Below, piece by piece: positions 8,002-16,807 of a DNA stretch of 64,000 bases. Location: positions 124,001 through 188,000 of the forward strand of contig CAKREB010000001.1 in NCBI GenBank assembly GCA_934317005.1, given 5' to 3'. Positions within the stretch are counted from its first letter, which is position 1. Each line of letters starts with the position of its first letter. The notes under the pieces are model-generated. The model had not been told where the DNA came from. It worked only from the letters and a program-made list of their open reading frames with translations, and made no database searches. The position numbers and the translations under genes were made by a program. The DNA is from an uncultured Lachnospiraceae bacterium. GTDB lineage: Bacteria; Bacillota; Clostridia; Lachnospirales; Lachnospiraceae.

Positions 8002-9732
8002 ATGAATTACAAAGAGACTTATGATGCATGGCTTGCAAACCCGTATTTCGATGAGGAAACAAAGAAAGAACTGCAGTCTATCGCACAGGATGACAACGAG
8101 ATCAAGGAACGTTTTTACACGGATCTTGAGTTTGGTACAGCAGGTCTTCGTGGTATTATCGGAGCAGGTACGAACAGAATGAACATTTATACGGTTCGTA
8201 AGGCAACACAGGGATTGGCTAACTACATTATCAAAGCAGGGAAAACCAGCCAGGGTGTAGCTATCGCATTTGATTCCAGAAGAATGTCACCGGAATTTGC
8301 TGATGAAGCAGCCCTTTGTCTTGCAGCAAATGGTATTAAGGCATATGTATTTGAGTCTCTTCGTCCGACTCCGGAATTATCTTTTGCGGTACGTGAGTTA
8401 AAGTGTGTTGCCGGTATTAACATCACAGCAAGCCATAATCCACCGGAATATAATGGTTACAAAGTATATTGGGAGGATGGTGCGCAGATTACACCGCCTC
8501 ATGACACAGGTATTATGGCAGAGGTAAAAGCAGTTACAGATTATGCTACTGTTAAAACAATGGATAAGGCAGATGCAGTCGCAAAGGGATTGTACGAGCA
8601 GATTGGTGCAGCCATTGACGATAAGTATATTGAGGAATTAAAGAAGCAGGTTATTCATTGGGATAGCATTAAGGAAGTTGGCAAGGACTTAAAGATTGTC
8701 TATACACCACTTCATGGTACAGGTAATATTCCGGCAAGACGTGTGCTGAAAGAGATTGGCTTTGAAAATGTTTATGTTGTACCTGAGCAGGAGCTTCCTG
8801 ATGGAGATTTCCCTACGGTAAGTTATCCAAACCCAGAGGCTGCTGAGGCATTTGAGTTAGCATTAAAGCTTGCAAAAGAAAAGGATGCAGATCTGGTACT
8901 TGCTACTGATCCGGATGCCGATAGACTTGGTGTCTATGTGAAGGATACTAAGAGCGGAGAGTACATTACTCTGACAGGAAATATGTCAGGATGCCTTCTT
9001 GCAGATTATGAGATCTCCCAGAAGAAGGAAACACAGGGACTTCCGGCTGATGGCAAGCTGATTAAAACAATCGTTACATCTAACCTTGCAGATGCGATTG
9101 CAAAATACTATGGTGTTGATCTGATTGAAGTATTGACAGGCTTTAAGTTTATCGGTCAGCAGATTCTTGGATTCGAAACAACAGGAAAGGGAACATATCT
9201 CTTTGGATTTGAAGAGAGCTATGGCTGCCTGATTGGTACACATGCCCGTGATAAGGATGCCATTGTTGCTACAATGGCACTTTGTGAAGCAGCAGCATAC
9301 TATAAGACAAAGAATATGACACTGTGGGATGCTATGATTGCTATGTATGAAAGATATGGATACTACAAGGATGGTGTTCAGGCAATTACAATGAAGGGAA
9401 TCGAAGGACTGGAGAAGATTCAGCAGATCATGACAACACTTCGTCAGAACCCACCAAAAGAGATTGCCGGTTATCAGGTAACATCATTCCGTGATTATCA
9501 GGCAGATACTGTTACGGATCTTGCTACAGGAGCAGTGACACCAACAGGACTTCCAAAGTCAAATGTACTTTACTTTGACATGCCGGATGGTGTGTGGATG
9601 TGTGTAAGACCTTCCGGAACAGAGCCTAAGATTAAGTTCTACTATGGTGTTGTAGGAACTTCTCTGGAAGATGCACAGACAAAGTCAGATGCTATGGCTG
9701 ATGCAGTACAGAAGATGGTAGATGCACTGTAA
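8002..9732 (+). CDS. pgcA: Phosphoglucomutase/phosphomannomutase
   Basis: This 576-residue alpha-D-phosphohexomutase interconverts hexose-1- and hexose-6-phosphates. The active-site serine lies in TASHNPPEYNGYK (Ser144), the magnesium loop is DPDADR (Asp303, 305 and 307), the sugar-binding loop is GFEESYG, and the phosphate-binding loop is RPSGTEPKIKFY near the C-terminus. Length and order fit the PgcA/PGM2-like subfamily. The start has a perfect AAGGAGG. With the branching enzyme 2 kb downstream it links glucose-6-phosphate to glycogen, though the two genes are not in one operon. Confidence 0.93.
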   Translation: MNYKETYDAWLANPYFDEETKKELQSIAQDDNEIKERFYTDLEFGTAGLRGIIGAGTNRMNIYTVRKATQGLANYIIKAGKTSQGVAIAFDSRRMSPEFADEAALCLAANGIKAYVFESLRPTPELSFAVRELKCVAGINITASHNPPEYNGYKVYWEDGAQITPPHDTGIMAEVKAVTDYATVKTMDKADAVAKGLYEQIGAAIDDKYIEELKKQVIHWDSIKEVGKDLKIVYTPLHGTGNIPARRVLKEIGFENVYVVPEQELPDGDFPTVSYPNPEAAEAFELALKLAKEKDADLVLATDPDADRLGVYVKDTKSGEYITLTGNMSGCLLADYEISQKKETQGLPADGKLIKTIVTSNLADAIAKYYGVDLIEVLTGFKFIGQQILGFETTGKGTYLFGFEESYGCLIGTHARDKDAIVATMALCEAAAYYKTKNMTLWDAMIAMYERYGYYKDGVQAITMKGIEGLEKIQQIMTTLRQNPPKEIAGYQVTSFRDYQADTVTDLATGAVTPTGLPKSNVLYFDMPDGVWMCVRPSGTEPKIKFYYGVVGTSLEDAQTKSDAMADAVQKMVDAL

Positions 9733-9820
9733 GAGATGTCTGTAATACTGATAAATGTCAGCAAGTGGCATGTTATGCCGGATGATTTATCATAGAAATA
9801 TATAGAAATAAAGAGAATAA

Positions 9821-9863
9821 GAATTGCCGGTAAGTGCTAAAAACACCTGCCGGCAATTCTTTT
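9821..9863 (+). terminator. Terminator after phosphoglucomutase
   Basis: GAATTGCCGG (9821-9830) pairs with CCGGCAATTC (9850-9859) and is followed by TTTTGATTT. Confidence 0.8.
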
Positions 9864-9880
9864 GATTTGACAAAATACAT

Positions 9881-9944
9881 ATGATGCAATGGAGCAATCC
9901 GTAGCATTAATTGGGGTCAAAACAGCTTTTGACCCCAGTATCAT
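9881..9944. repeat. Dispersed repeat family A, copy 2
   Basis: Second copy of the element seen at 3351. Here the right half is a perfect hairpin, GGGGTCAAAA/TTTTGACCCC around CAGC. It is bounded by ATGAT and ATCAT and lies in the gap between two convergent genes. Confidence 0.7.
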
Positions 9945-9995
9945 ACATATTTTATCTTTGCTTTCTTATTTGGAATAGAAAATTATTATTAATCA

Positions 9996-11177
9996 TTACT
10001 TTGCCTTTATTTTTCGCTGAAGCAATAATCCTAAGAGAAGCAGGATAGGAAAGACAATGCCACATAAGATGCCCATGTGCAGATTGTCGTGGAAAGCACT
10101 TGCCGCGAAACCGACTACCGTAGGGCCACCGCTACAGCCTAAGTCACCGGCTAGAGCAAGCAGTGCAAAGAGAGCGGTGCCACCCTTTGGAATCGCAGCA
10201 CTTGCGATACTAAAGCTTCCCGGCCACATAATACCAACGGAAAGTCCGCAGAAGCCACAACCTAGCAGACTTAATACCGGACTTGGTGAAAGTGATATGG
10301 TCAGGTAGCAGATGATACAGAGGATGCAGCTTGCAATCATGAATTTGCGAAGGTCGATGCGATGTCCGAACTTTCCGTAGATGGCGCGCGAAGTTCCCAT
10401 CATAATTGCAAAAAACATAGGGCCTGCAAGATCACCGATGGTTTTAGACACAGAGAGTCCTTTTTCGGCAAAGGTAGAAGCCCACTGGCTGACACCCTGT
10501 TCGCTTGCTCCTGAGCAGACCATAAAGAGCAGGAGAAGCCAGAAAACCCGATTACTTAACAGCTCTTTGATGCTAAGTCCTGTGTCATCCTCGTCGATCA
10601 ATGGTGCAATCGGTACTTTTGTAAAGACGAACATGTTGCAGAGCGGAACAACTGCCCAGATCACAGCCATGATTTTCCAGTTTGCGATTCCGAACACTGC
10701 AAAAAAGGCAGTGGATAACAGAACAACAGCGACATGTCCCCAACAGTAAAAGGAATGCAGCAGACTCATGGCTTTTTCTTTGTTGTCAGTAGGGCATGCT
10801 TCCACAATAGGACTAACTAAAACTTCAAGGAGTCCGCCGCCGATAGCATAGAGCATAACGGCAAGAAGAATGCCGGCAAAGGGATCCGGTGTCAGCTCCG
10901 GGAGAACGGTCAAAAGTATCAATCCGGCAGCGGCGCATAGGTGTGCAATGATCATGGAAGCACGATAGCCTATGCGGTCGACGAAGGAAATAGATACCAG
11001 ATCGACACATAACTGTAGTACAAAATTGATCGTAACTAAAAGTGTAATCTGTGACAAAGGGATGTGATAGGTATTCTGAAATGTCAGAAAAAGAAGCGGG
11101 ACAAAGTTGTTGACGATTGCCTGCACAATATATCCGACAAAGCAGGCGTATAGTGTTTTATTATACTTGTTTTTCAT
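9996..11177 (-). CDS. MFS transporter
   Basis: The 393-residue protein has about 12 hydrophobic segments and the major-facilitator layout, with a central loop (about residues 190-205, including LIDEDDTGLSIKEL) dividing two six-helix halves. The loop-2-like motif DRIGYRASM is present. The general look is that of the FucP/sugar-type or YfkF-type MFS carriers, but the substrate cannot be read from sequence. AAAGGAGG precedes the ATG. A 6-bp inverted repeat (TTCAAA-TTG-TTTGAA, 11190-11204) overlaps the ribosome-site region. Confidence 0.8.
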   Translation of the reverse strand: MKNKYNKTLYACFVGYIVQAIVNNFVPLLFLTFQNTYHIPLSQITLLVTINFVLQLCVDLVSISFVDRIGYRASMIIAHLCAAAGLILLTVLPELTPDPFAGILLAVMLYAIGGGLLEVLVSPIVEACPTDNKEKAMSLLHSFYCWGHVAVVLLSTAFFAVFGIANWKIMAVIWAVVPLCNMFVFTKVPIAPLIDEDDTGLSIKELLSNRVFWLLLLFMVCSGASEQGVSQWASTFAEKGLSVSKTIGDLAGPMFFAIMMGTSRAIYGKFGHRIDLRKFMIASCILCIICYLTISLSPSPVLSLLGCGFCGLSVGIMWPGSFSIASAAIPKGGTALFALLALAGDLGCSGGPTVVGFAASAFHDNLHMGILCGIVFPILLLLGLLLQRKIKAK

Positions 11178-11506
11178 TTGTATCCTCCTTTCAAATTGTT
11201 TGAACTGTTGTATATCGTAGCATACATTTTAAAAAAATAATGTAAAAATCCTTTGAAAATATAACACTATTTTGATGTGTTGGAGGAAAAAACGTGTGCC
11301 TTTGAAAGTGTTGCTGCGAGAAAATATGAATAATAAAAATGAAGAAAATAGGATATGAAAGATGAAATCAGGAGAGCGTAGATTTTGTATAAAATGAATA
11401 TGATAAAGAATGGAACAGTCCCCTTGCATGCTGTAATGTTGGGCGGTAAAGTGTGTAAAACAGTGATAAAATTGTCAGATTTGCATAAAAAAGAAGCGGC
11501 GTTTCA

Positions 11507-11535
11507 TTGACTTCTAGGTAATGTTGACGTATAAT
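11507..11535 (+). promoter_or_regulatory. Promoter upstream of glgB
   Basis: TTGACT (11507-11512), a 17-bp spacer and TATAAT (11530-11535). The predicted transcript starts near 11543, about 245 nt before the glgB start. Confidence 0.65.
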
Positions 11536-11562
11536 AAAAACACATGCAAAATTATTGTGATC

Positions 11563-11592
11563 GCCTTCTATGCAAGCTGTGTAGGAGGCTTT
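11563..11592 (+). promoter_or_regulatory. Short leader hairpin, possible attenuator
   Basis: GCCTTCTA (11563-11570) pairs with TAGGAGGC around an 11-nt loop and is followed by TTTTA. It lies 20 nt after the predicted transcription start and could be a weak early terminator or small RNA end. Confidence 0.4.
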
Positions 11593-11689
11593 TATGTTTT
11601 AAAAAAATGATATTCGCAGTAAAAAGTGAAGTTGTTTTGTAAAAAGTGCTTTTACTTGCGGGAGAATACAATAATGGGGGTAAGTAGTG

Positions 11690-11749
11690 TGAAGAATAAA
11701 ATTTTTCACACGCGGGATTTGTGTCTGCGCGCACTTGACACAAACTCGT
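11690..11749 (+). promoter_or_regulatory. Two inverted repeats in the glgB leader
   Basis: GTGTGAA with TTCACAC (about 11688-11711) and TTGTGTC with GACACAA (about 11719-11743) form two short hairpins immediately before glgB. They may be operators or RNA structures. No regulator is known to match. Confidence 0.4.
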
Positions 11750-11786
11750 TATGGGCAAAAAAATGTGTGCAGAAATGAGGATTTAT

Positions 11787-14015
11787 ATGCAGGAAAAATT
11801 AGATCAGTGGATTAACTGGGTGGAATATGATGAGCTGTTAGCAGGTCATCATAATGCCCCACATAATCTGCTAGGGTTACATACGTTCGGAAAAGGACAG
11901 GTTTTTACCGTATATCGTCCGGAGGCTCAGCGTGTTTTTGTGACAGATAAAAAGGGAGAGAATCAGATTGAGTTAGAGGAAGTGGAGGCAGGCAGTGGCT
12001 TTTTCGGATTATATGTAGAGGGTAAAAAGTATCAGAGCGATTATCAGTTACATGTCCAGTATGGAGAAAATGATATCGTTGTTACCGCTGATCCATATGC
12101 TTTTGAGCCACAGCTTAGCAGTGATGACCTGTATCTTTTTGCCGAGGGAAAGCATTATCAGATTTATGATAAGCTCGGAGCGCATCCGATGACGATCAAT
12201 GGGATCAAGGGTACTTATTTCGCTGTATGGGCACCACATGCAAGAGCAGTCAGTGTAGTTGGTGATTTTAATATGTGGGATGGCAGACTGCACCCTATGC
12301 GTACTTTGGAAGTATCCGGTGTATATGAACTTTTTATACCGGGTGTAGAGGCTGGTGCTATTTACAAATATCAGATTCTGACACGGACGGATGAGATTTT
12401 GATGAAGTCAGATCCATATGCGAACTGTGGGGAGCTTCGTCCGAAGAATGCTTCTGTTGTTGCGGATCTTCGCGATTTTAACTGGACAGATAAAAAGTGG
12501 ATGGCAGACCGTGCACGTGAAACGAGGGTTTCTATCCGCAAAAAGCCGATGGCGATTTACGAGATGCATCTTGGTTCGTGGAAGAAGAAGGATGATGGCA
12601 CAGAGGATGGATTTTATACTTATCGGGAACTGGCGCCTATGATTGCAGAGTATGTTCTGGATATGGGATATACGCATATAGAGTTGATGGGTATTGCAGA
12701 GCATCCGTTTGATGGTTCCTGGGGATATCAGGTGACAGGATATTATGCACCGACAAGACGTTATGGGGAGCCACAGGATTTTATGTACTTTGTGGATTAT
12801 ATGCATAGCAAAGGAATCTATGTTATTTTGGACTGGGTACCGGCACATTTTCCAAAGGATGGTTATGCACTCGGAAGATTCGATGGACAGCCACTATATG
12901 AGCATCCGGACAGCCGTCGTGGGGAGCATCCGCACTGGGGAACTTATATTTTTAACTATAGCAAACGCGAGGTGGAAAACTTCCTTTTGGCGAATGGTTT
13001 ATTCTGGCTGAAGAAGTTCCATATTGATGGACTTCGTGTAGATGCAGTGGCATCTATGCTGTATCTTGACTATGGCAAGGATGATGGGGAGTGGCTTCCG
13101 AATAAGGATGGTGGCAAGGAAAATTATGATGCGATCGATCTGTTCCATCATATGAATGAGCAGTTTGAACGTCTTGCGCCGGGCACGATGATCATTGCGG
13201 AAGAGTCAACATCGTGGGCAGGCGTGACATCTCCTGTTTCGATGCATGGACTTGGTTTTCTGTTTAAGTGGAACATGGGATGGATGAATGACTTTCTGGA
13301 ATATATGCATATGGACCCGTATTTCCGTTCCAACAATCATAATCTGCTGACATTTAGCATGCAGTATGCGTATAGTGAAAACTTTATTCAGGTATTATCC
13401 CATGACGAGGTGGTGCATGGAAAAGGTTCTATGATCAATAAAATGCCGGGCGAACTGGAAGACAAGTTTGCGAATCTTCGTACAGCGTATGGCTTTATGT
13501 ATGGTCATCCGGGCAAAAAGCTTCTGTTTATGGGACAGGAGTTTGCACAGTACCGTGAGTGGAGCGAGAAGCGCAGTCTTGACTGGAACCTGTTAGATGA
13601 GTCATATAACAAGCAGATGCAGCGCTTTGTAAAGCAACTCAATACACTGTACAGCAAGTACGATGCATTTTATTTTAATGACAGTGATACGATGGGCTTT
13701 GAGTGGATGAGCTGTAATAATGCACAGATGAGCACGGTAAGCTTTGTACGAAGAGGATCGACAAGAAGAGATCAGTTATTGTTTATCTGTAACTTTACAC
13801 CGGTACAGTATGATGAATACCGCACAGGTGTCCCTTGTGCAGGTACTTATACAGAGCTTCTTACCTCTGATGATGTTCAGTATGGAGGAACCGGTGTTAA
13901 GAATAAGAAGTGCATTAAAGCTGAGCAGATAGAGTGTGAAGGAAAGCCATATTCTTTGCAAATGCATCTGCCACCGCTTTCTGTTACAATCTATAAGTTT
14001 GATTATAAGAATTAA
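11787..14015 (+). CDS. glgB: 1,4-alpha-glucan branching enzyme
   Basis: The enzyme adds alpha-1,6 branches to glycogen. An N-terminal CBM48 region (about residues 120-220, FAVWAPHARAVSVVGDFNMWDGR) precedes a GH13 barrel with DWVPAHFPKD, the nucleophile in DGLRVDAVASM (Asp419), the acid/base in AEESTSW (Glu472) and the transition-state stabiliser in LSHDEVVHGKGSM. I chose the ATG at 11787 (742 residues) because GAGG lies 6 bases upstream. Earlier in-frame ATGs at 11751-11775 have no ribosome site. No other glycogen synthesis genes are adjacent. Confidence 0.93.
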   Translation: MQEKLDQWINWVEYDELLAGHHNAPHNLLGLHTFGKGQVFTVYRPEAQRVFVTDKKGENQIELEEVEAGSGFFGLYVEGKKYQSDYQLHVQYGENDIVVTADPYAFEPQLSSDDLYLFAEGKHYQIYDKLGAHPMTINGIKGTYFAVWAPHARAVSVVGDFNMWDGRLHPMRTLEVSGVYELFIPGVEAGAIYKYQILTRTDEILMKSDPYANCGELRPKNASVVADLRDFNWTDKKWMADRARETRVSIRKKPMAIYEMHLGSWKKKDDGTEDGFYTYRELAPMIAEYVLDMGYTHIELMGIAEHPFDGSWGYQVTGYYAPTRRYGEPQDFMYFVDYMHSKGIYVILDWVPAHFPKDGYALGRFDGQPLYEHPDSRRGEHPHWGTYIFNYSKREVENFLLANGLFWLKKFHIDGLRVDAVASMLYLDYGKDDGEWLPNKDGGKENYDAIDLFHHMNEQFERLAPGTMIIAEESTSWAGVTSPVSMHGLGFLFKWNMGWMNDFLEYMHMDPYFRSNNHNLLTFSMQYAYSENFIQVLSHDEVVHGKGSMINKMPGELEDKFANLRTAYGFMYGHPGKKLLFMGQEFAQYREWSEKRSLDWNLLDESYNKQMQRFVKQLNTLYSKYDAFYFNDSDTMGFEWMSCNNAQMSTVSFVRRGSTRRDQLLFICNFTPVQYDEYRTGVPCAGTYTELLTSDDVQYGGTGVKNKKCIKAEQIECEGKPYSLQMHLPPLSVTIYKFDYKN

Positions 14016-14050
14016 AGCGTTTATAAGATAATGTAAATAACGAATTTCAA

Positions 14051-14135
14051 AAAAGAGAATGCGCAGTGTACCACCCCAAAAAGTTAGACCTAAAAGTCTA
14101 ACGATTAGAGGTTGTCACACTGCGCATTCTCTTTT
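14051..14135. terminator. Long bidirectional terminator-like hairpin
   Basis: AAAAGAGAATGCGCAGTGT (14051-14069) and its complement (14117-14135) enclose an inner GTTAGAC/GTCTAAC hairpin. A-tracts and T-tracts flank it, so it can stop transcription of glgB from the left and of the GH25 gene from the right. Confidence 0.75.
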
Positions 14136-14173
14136 TTGTTTTATAGGAAATTGCTCGTACAGTAGTGGTACAC

Positions 14174-14231
14174 CAACAAGAATTTCTCCGAAATTCTTGC
14201 TAGGGCACCAGCGCTGGCGGTGCCCTTTTTT
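14174..14231 (+). repeat. Dispersed repeat family B, copy 1 (double hairpin terminator)
   Basis: A CAACAAGAAT-type hairpin (CAAGAATTTC/GAAATTCTTG) is followed by a GGGCACC/GGTGCCC stem with loop AGCGCTGGC and six T. A near-identical module lies at 22796-22872. Confidence 0.8.
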
Positions 14232-14280
14232 ACATTGATAGAATTCGGGTGTCAAAAGGTACTTTCTTTATGGGAAATGC

Positions 14281-15918
14281 TTAAAATGTTAGCTTTGTAC
14301 TGCTTTTGATATATCCCTCGTATGTTTTACTGCTTTTAGTGTATTTGATGTGGTATACGCTTTTGCCGGAAGTAACATAGGTACGGCCAACGTATGTGAT
14401 TGCAGCACCTTTGGGAATCGTAACGAGTGCAGTACCGGTTAAGCCGGAAGCTTCGTATAGCTTAGTGTCTGCTGAAATCTTAGCCTTCTTTCCGCCCGGC
14501 AGTGTGGCAGCAGTCAGGTAAGTGTATGCACTATAGTAATTTGTGCCATTTACTTTTGTATAAGCGCGGATGCGGTAAAAGTATTCACGGTTCTCTTTTA
14601 GGCTGCTCTGTTTCCAAGTGGTAGTGGCATTGAAAGTGATCGTTTTTACCTTCTTGTATGTGCCGTTTAGTGTGTCCGTTTGATAAATCTGATATCCGGT
14701 AGCAAGTGAGTTCTTTGCCCAGGATAAGGTGATCTGTTTGGAAGCAGCTTTCATCTTAAAAGAAGTTACTGTTTTTGGACGAATTTTAAAGGTGGTACTC
14801 TTCGTGCCCTTATAGTCACCCATGCCGGTTGCAGTGATTGTTGCCGTGCCGACGGATTTGTTATTTTGATATGTCAGACGATAGTCGACATCTTTTTTGA
14901 GTTTTTTGCCATTATAGGTAAGCTTTGGCTCCGGAGTGATGCCGCTTCCGGTATAGGTTCGGACGGCAACGGATGGAAAGACAGCATTTTTAAGATCAAC
15001 AGCATTGGAATTATCTGTAATCTTTGAATCGCTATACCAGTAGTTACAATCTACTTTTCCGGAGATTCCGTTAATCTTACCGGAACTTGAGTACTGCCAA
15101 TATTCGTAAGTGCCGGAATAGGTCGTTTTTGCAGTATAATTTGCCAGCCAGATCTTGTAGGACTTTGCGAGGGTGGCACCGTTGATCAATGTAGACAGAT
15201 CACTCTTATTTGCATAGACCATCGGAGTATAGCCCGCTTTTTGAATCGTATCGCAAAAAGCCTGACAGTTTTTAGTGGCAGCAGTTTTGCTTAGCTTTGC
15301 GTTGTATTTTCGTCCGGTTTTAACACCACCGACAACGGTCGTTTCGTAATCATATACGATAGGAAGTGTGATATTGTAATCTTTTGCTTTGTCAATGCAG
15401 TACTGTGCTTCCTCGATGGCTTCCTCTGTGTTGACGGCTTCCGTGTAATAATATAGTCCGACTTTCAGTCCTGCATCCAGCGCACCGGTTACGTGCTTTT
15501 CAAAGCAGGTGTCAGCGGCGAGTGTACCGGAAACACCGTATCCGCGATAACCTACACGGATAAATACAAATTCTATGCCGTCTGCTTTAACCTTATTCCA
15601 GTCGATGGTAGGCTGGTATTTGGACACATCAATTCCGTTATAAATATTTTTTCCATCAAAGGCATCTGCATGGGTATAGGTGATTCCTGTGTATGGATTT
15701 TCGGACTGGCTGAATTTCTTGCTTCGGCGGTTCGCATTCCAAAGAGTATCGGTAATCGCATCGTTATTTTGATCGATATGGCGGGATGCTTCGGGATCAC
15801 CGCTTGTTGAAATAGTGGTTTCTGTAGTGTCAAGTGCCGTAGCCCTCATGTCCGGTGTCAGTATAAGACTCATGGTCAATGCGGTAGATAATAATATTGT
15901 TTTTAAGTTCTGCTTCAT
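14281..15918 (-). CDS. Secreted GH25 lysozyme with Ig/Fn3 and SH3-like domains
   Basis: After a signal peptide (about residues 1-28), residues about 90-295 form a GH25 muramidase with NGIDVSKYQPTIDW, YYYTEAV and LPIVYDYE carrying the family acidic residues. Next come a small beta domain (about 310-380), a fibronectin type III domain (about 385-470, KQITLSWAKN...GYQIYQT) and a C-terminal SH3-like wall-binding domain. It likely hydrolyses peptidoglycan at the cell surface. The ATG at 15918 (545 residues) has GAGG 8 bases upstream; the longer reading would start at TTG 15936. It is convergent with glgB. Confidence 0.87.
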   Translation of the reverse strand: MKQNLKTILLSTALTMSLILTPDMRATALDTTETTISTSGDPEASRHIDQNNDAITDTLWNANRRSKKFSQSENPYTGITYTHADAFDGKNIYNGIDVSKYQPTIDWNKVKADGIEFVFIRVGYRGYGVSGTLAADTCFEKHVTGALDAGLKVGLYYYTEAVNTEEAIEEAQYCIDKAKDYNITLPIVYDYETTVVGGVKTGRKYNAKLSKTAATKNCQAFCDTIQKAGYTPMVYANKSDLSTLINGATLAKSYKIWLANYTAKTTYSGTYEYWQYSSSGKINGISGKVDCNYWYSDSKITDNSNAVDLKNAVFPSVAVRTYTGSGITPEPKLTYNGKKLKKDVDYRLTYQNNKSVGTATITATGMGDYKGTKSTTFKIRPKTVTSFKMKAASKQITLSWAKNSLATGYQIYQTDTLNGTYKKVKTITFNATTTWKQSSLKENREYFYRIRAYTKVNGTNYYSAYTYLTAATLPGGKKAKISADTKLYEASGLTGTALVTIPKGAAITYVGRTYVTSGKSVYHIKYTKSSKTYEGYIKSSTKLTF

Positions 15919-15956
15919 GTGTTTATCCTCGTTCAAAATTATGTTTTATTAATGTA

Positions 15957-15968
15957 TGATTGCAATCA
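15957..15968. promoter_or_regulatory. 12-bp palindrome between GH25 and merR genes
   Basis: TGATTG followed by CAATCA forms a perfect palindrome 39 bp upstream of the GH25 start. The rest of the 351-bp gap holds the merR promoter and operator-like palindrome listed separately. A 109-residue ORF across the gap has no support. Confidence 0.3.
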
Positions 15969-16152
15969 AAATTATCTGATGCTGTCAGTATAAAAAGAAT
16001 AATTGACGTAATTATGGCAATCATAATGTTTCCTTGCCTGTTTTGTGTTGTCATGCTGCAGCCACAAAACGTAAAACAGGGAATATATACAGCTTTGGTA
16101 AGTGCATCAGGTACATTGTACCATAAAGCGGGGGCGAGTTGGAGAAAAGTTG

Positions 16153-16181
16153 TTGACGCACAATTTTTGAGGTTATATACT
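16153..16181 (+). promoter_or_regulatory. Promoter of merR gene
   Basis: TTGACG (16153-16158), a 17-bp spacer and TATACT (16176-16181), followed 28 bp later by the perfect palindrome TTAAAGT-AC-ACTTTAA (16210-16225), a likely autoregulatory operator. Confidence 0.65.
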
Positions 16182-16269
16182 AGGAATGCGTACAAGTGTA
16201 TATCGGATGTTAAAGTACACTTTAAGTTTGTGAAAATGGGATTTTTATGTTTACGGAGGGAGGAAATCT

Positions 16270-16761
16270 ATGGTATATACAGTAGGTGAAATAGCAAAGG
16301 TATTGGGTGTTCCGGCATCAACGCTCCGCTATTATGATAAGGAGGGACTTCTTCCTTTTGTAGAGCGTTCATCGGGAGGTGTGCGTCTGTTTCAGGAAAA
16401 GGACTTTGAATGGCTGCGGATGATCGGGTGTCTTAAAAAAGCAGGAATGTCTTTGAAAAACATTCGCGAATATATTAAATTAATGCTGCAGGGAGATGAT
16501 ACGATTGATGAAAGGCTGGCATTGTTTCAGAAGCAGAAGAAGGTTTTGCAGGCGCAGATGGAAGAGCTGCAGTTGACAATGGATACGCTGGACTTTAAAT
16601 GCTGGTATTATGAAACGGCGAAAAAGGCTGGTACGGTAGAAGTGATGCAGGATGTAACGATGGAGGATGTGCCGGCAGAGTTGCAGCCGACATGGTTAAG
16701 ACTGCATGATGTGCCGGGGACAGAAGAGGCAGAAGCGCAGAAATTATCACAGGCAGTATAG
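16270..16761 (+). CDS. MerR-family transcriptional regulator
   Basis: The 163-residue protein starts with a MerR winged helix (YTVGEIAKVLGVPASTLRYYDKEG, residues about 3-70). It continues into the long dimerisation helix (about 80-120), with a short C-terminal tail lacking a Cys metal site. It belongs to the small YhdM-like/thiol-independent MerR regulators; the ligand is unknown. GGAGGGAGG precedes the ATG. The palindrome at 16210-16225 is a candidate binding site. The HAD phosphatase gene follows after 46 bp and may be co-transcribed. Confidence 0.87.
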   Translation: MVYTVGEIAKVLGVPASTLRYYDKEGLLPFVERSSGGVRLFQEKDFEWLRMIGCLKKAGMSLKNIREYIKLMLQGDDTIDERLALFQKQKKVLQAQMEELQLTMDTLDFKCWYYETAKKAGTVEVMQDVTMEDVPAELQPTWLRLHDVPGTEEAEAQKLSQAV

Positions 16762-16807
16762 GATACAGAGATAAGGATTACTACGACAAAATGGAGGAAT
16801 GACGGTT

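Larger units (their letters stand above)
11178..11786. other. Long divergent intergenic region
   Basis: About 600 bp between the MFS gene and glgB. It contains an inverted repeat (11190-11204), a consensus-like promoter (11507-11535) with a short hairpin downstream, and two further inverted repeats just before glgB. No convincing coding sequence is seen; the short ORFs here lack ribosome sites. Confidence 0.5.

Noticed and set aside
11229..11429. 66-residue minus-strand ORF in the MFS-glgB gap
   Set aside because: Phe/Ile-rich product of AT-rich DNA with no ribosome site.
15960..16289. 109-residue ORF upstream of the merR gene
   Set aside because: It spans the merR promoter and palindrome, has no ribosome site, and its start region is intergenic in composition.
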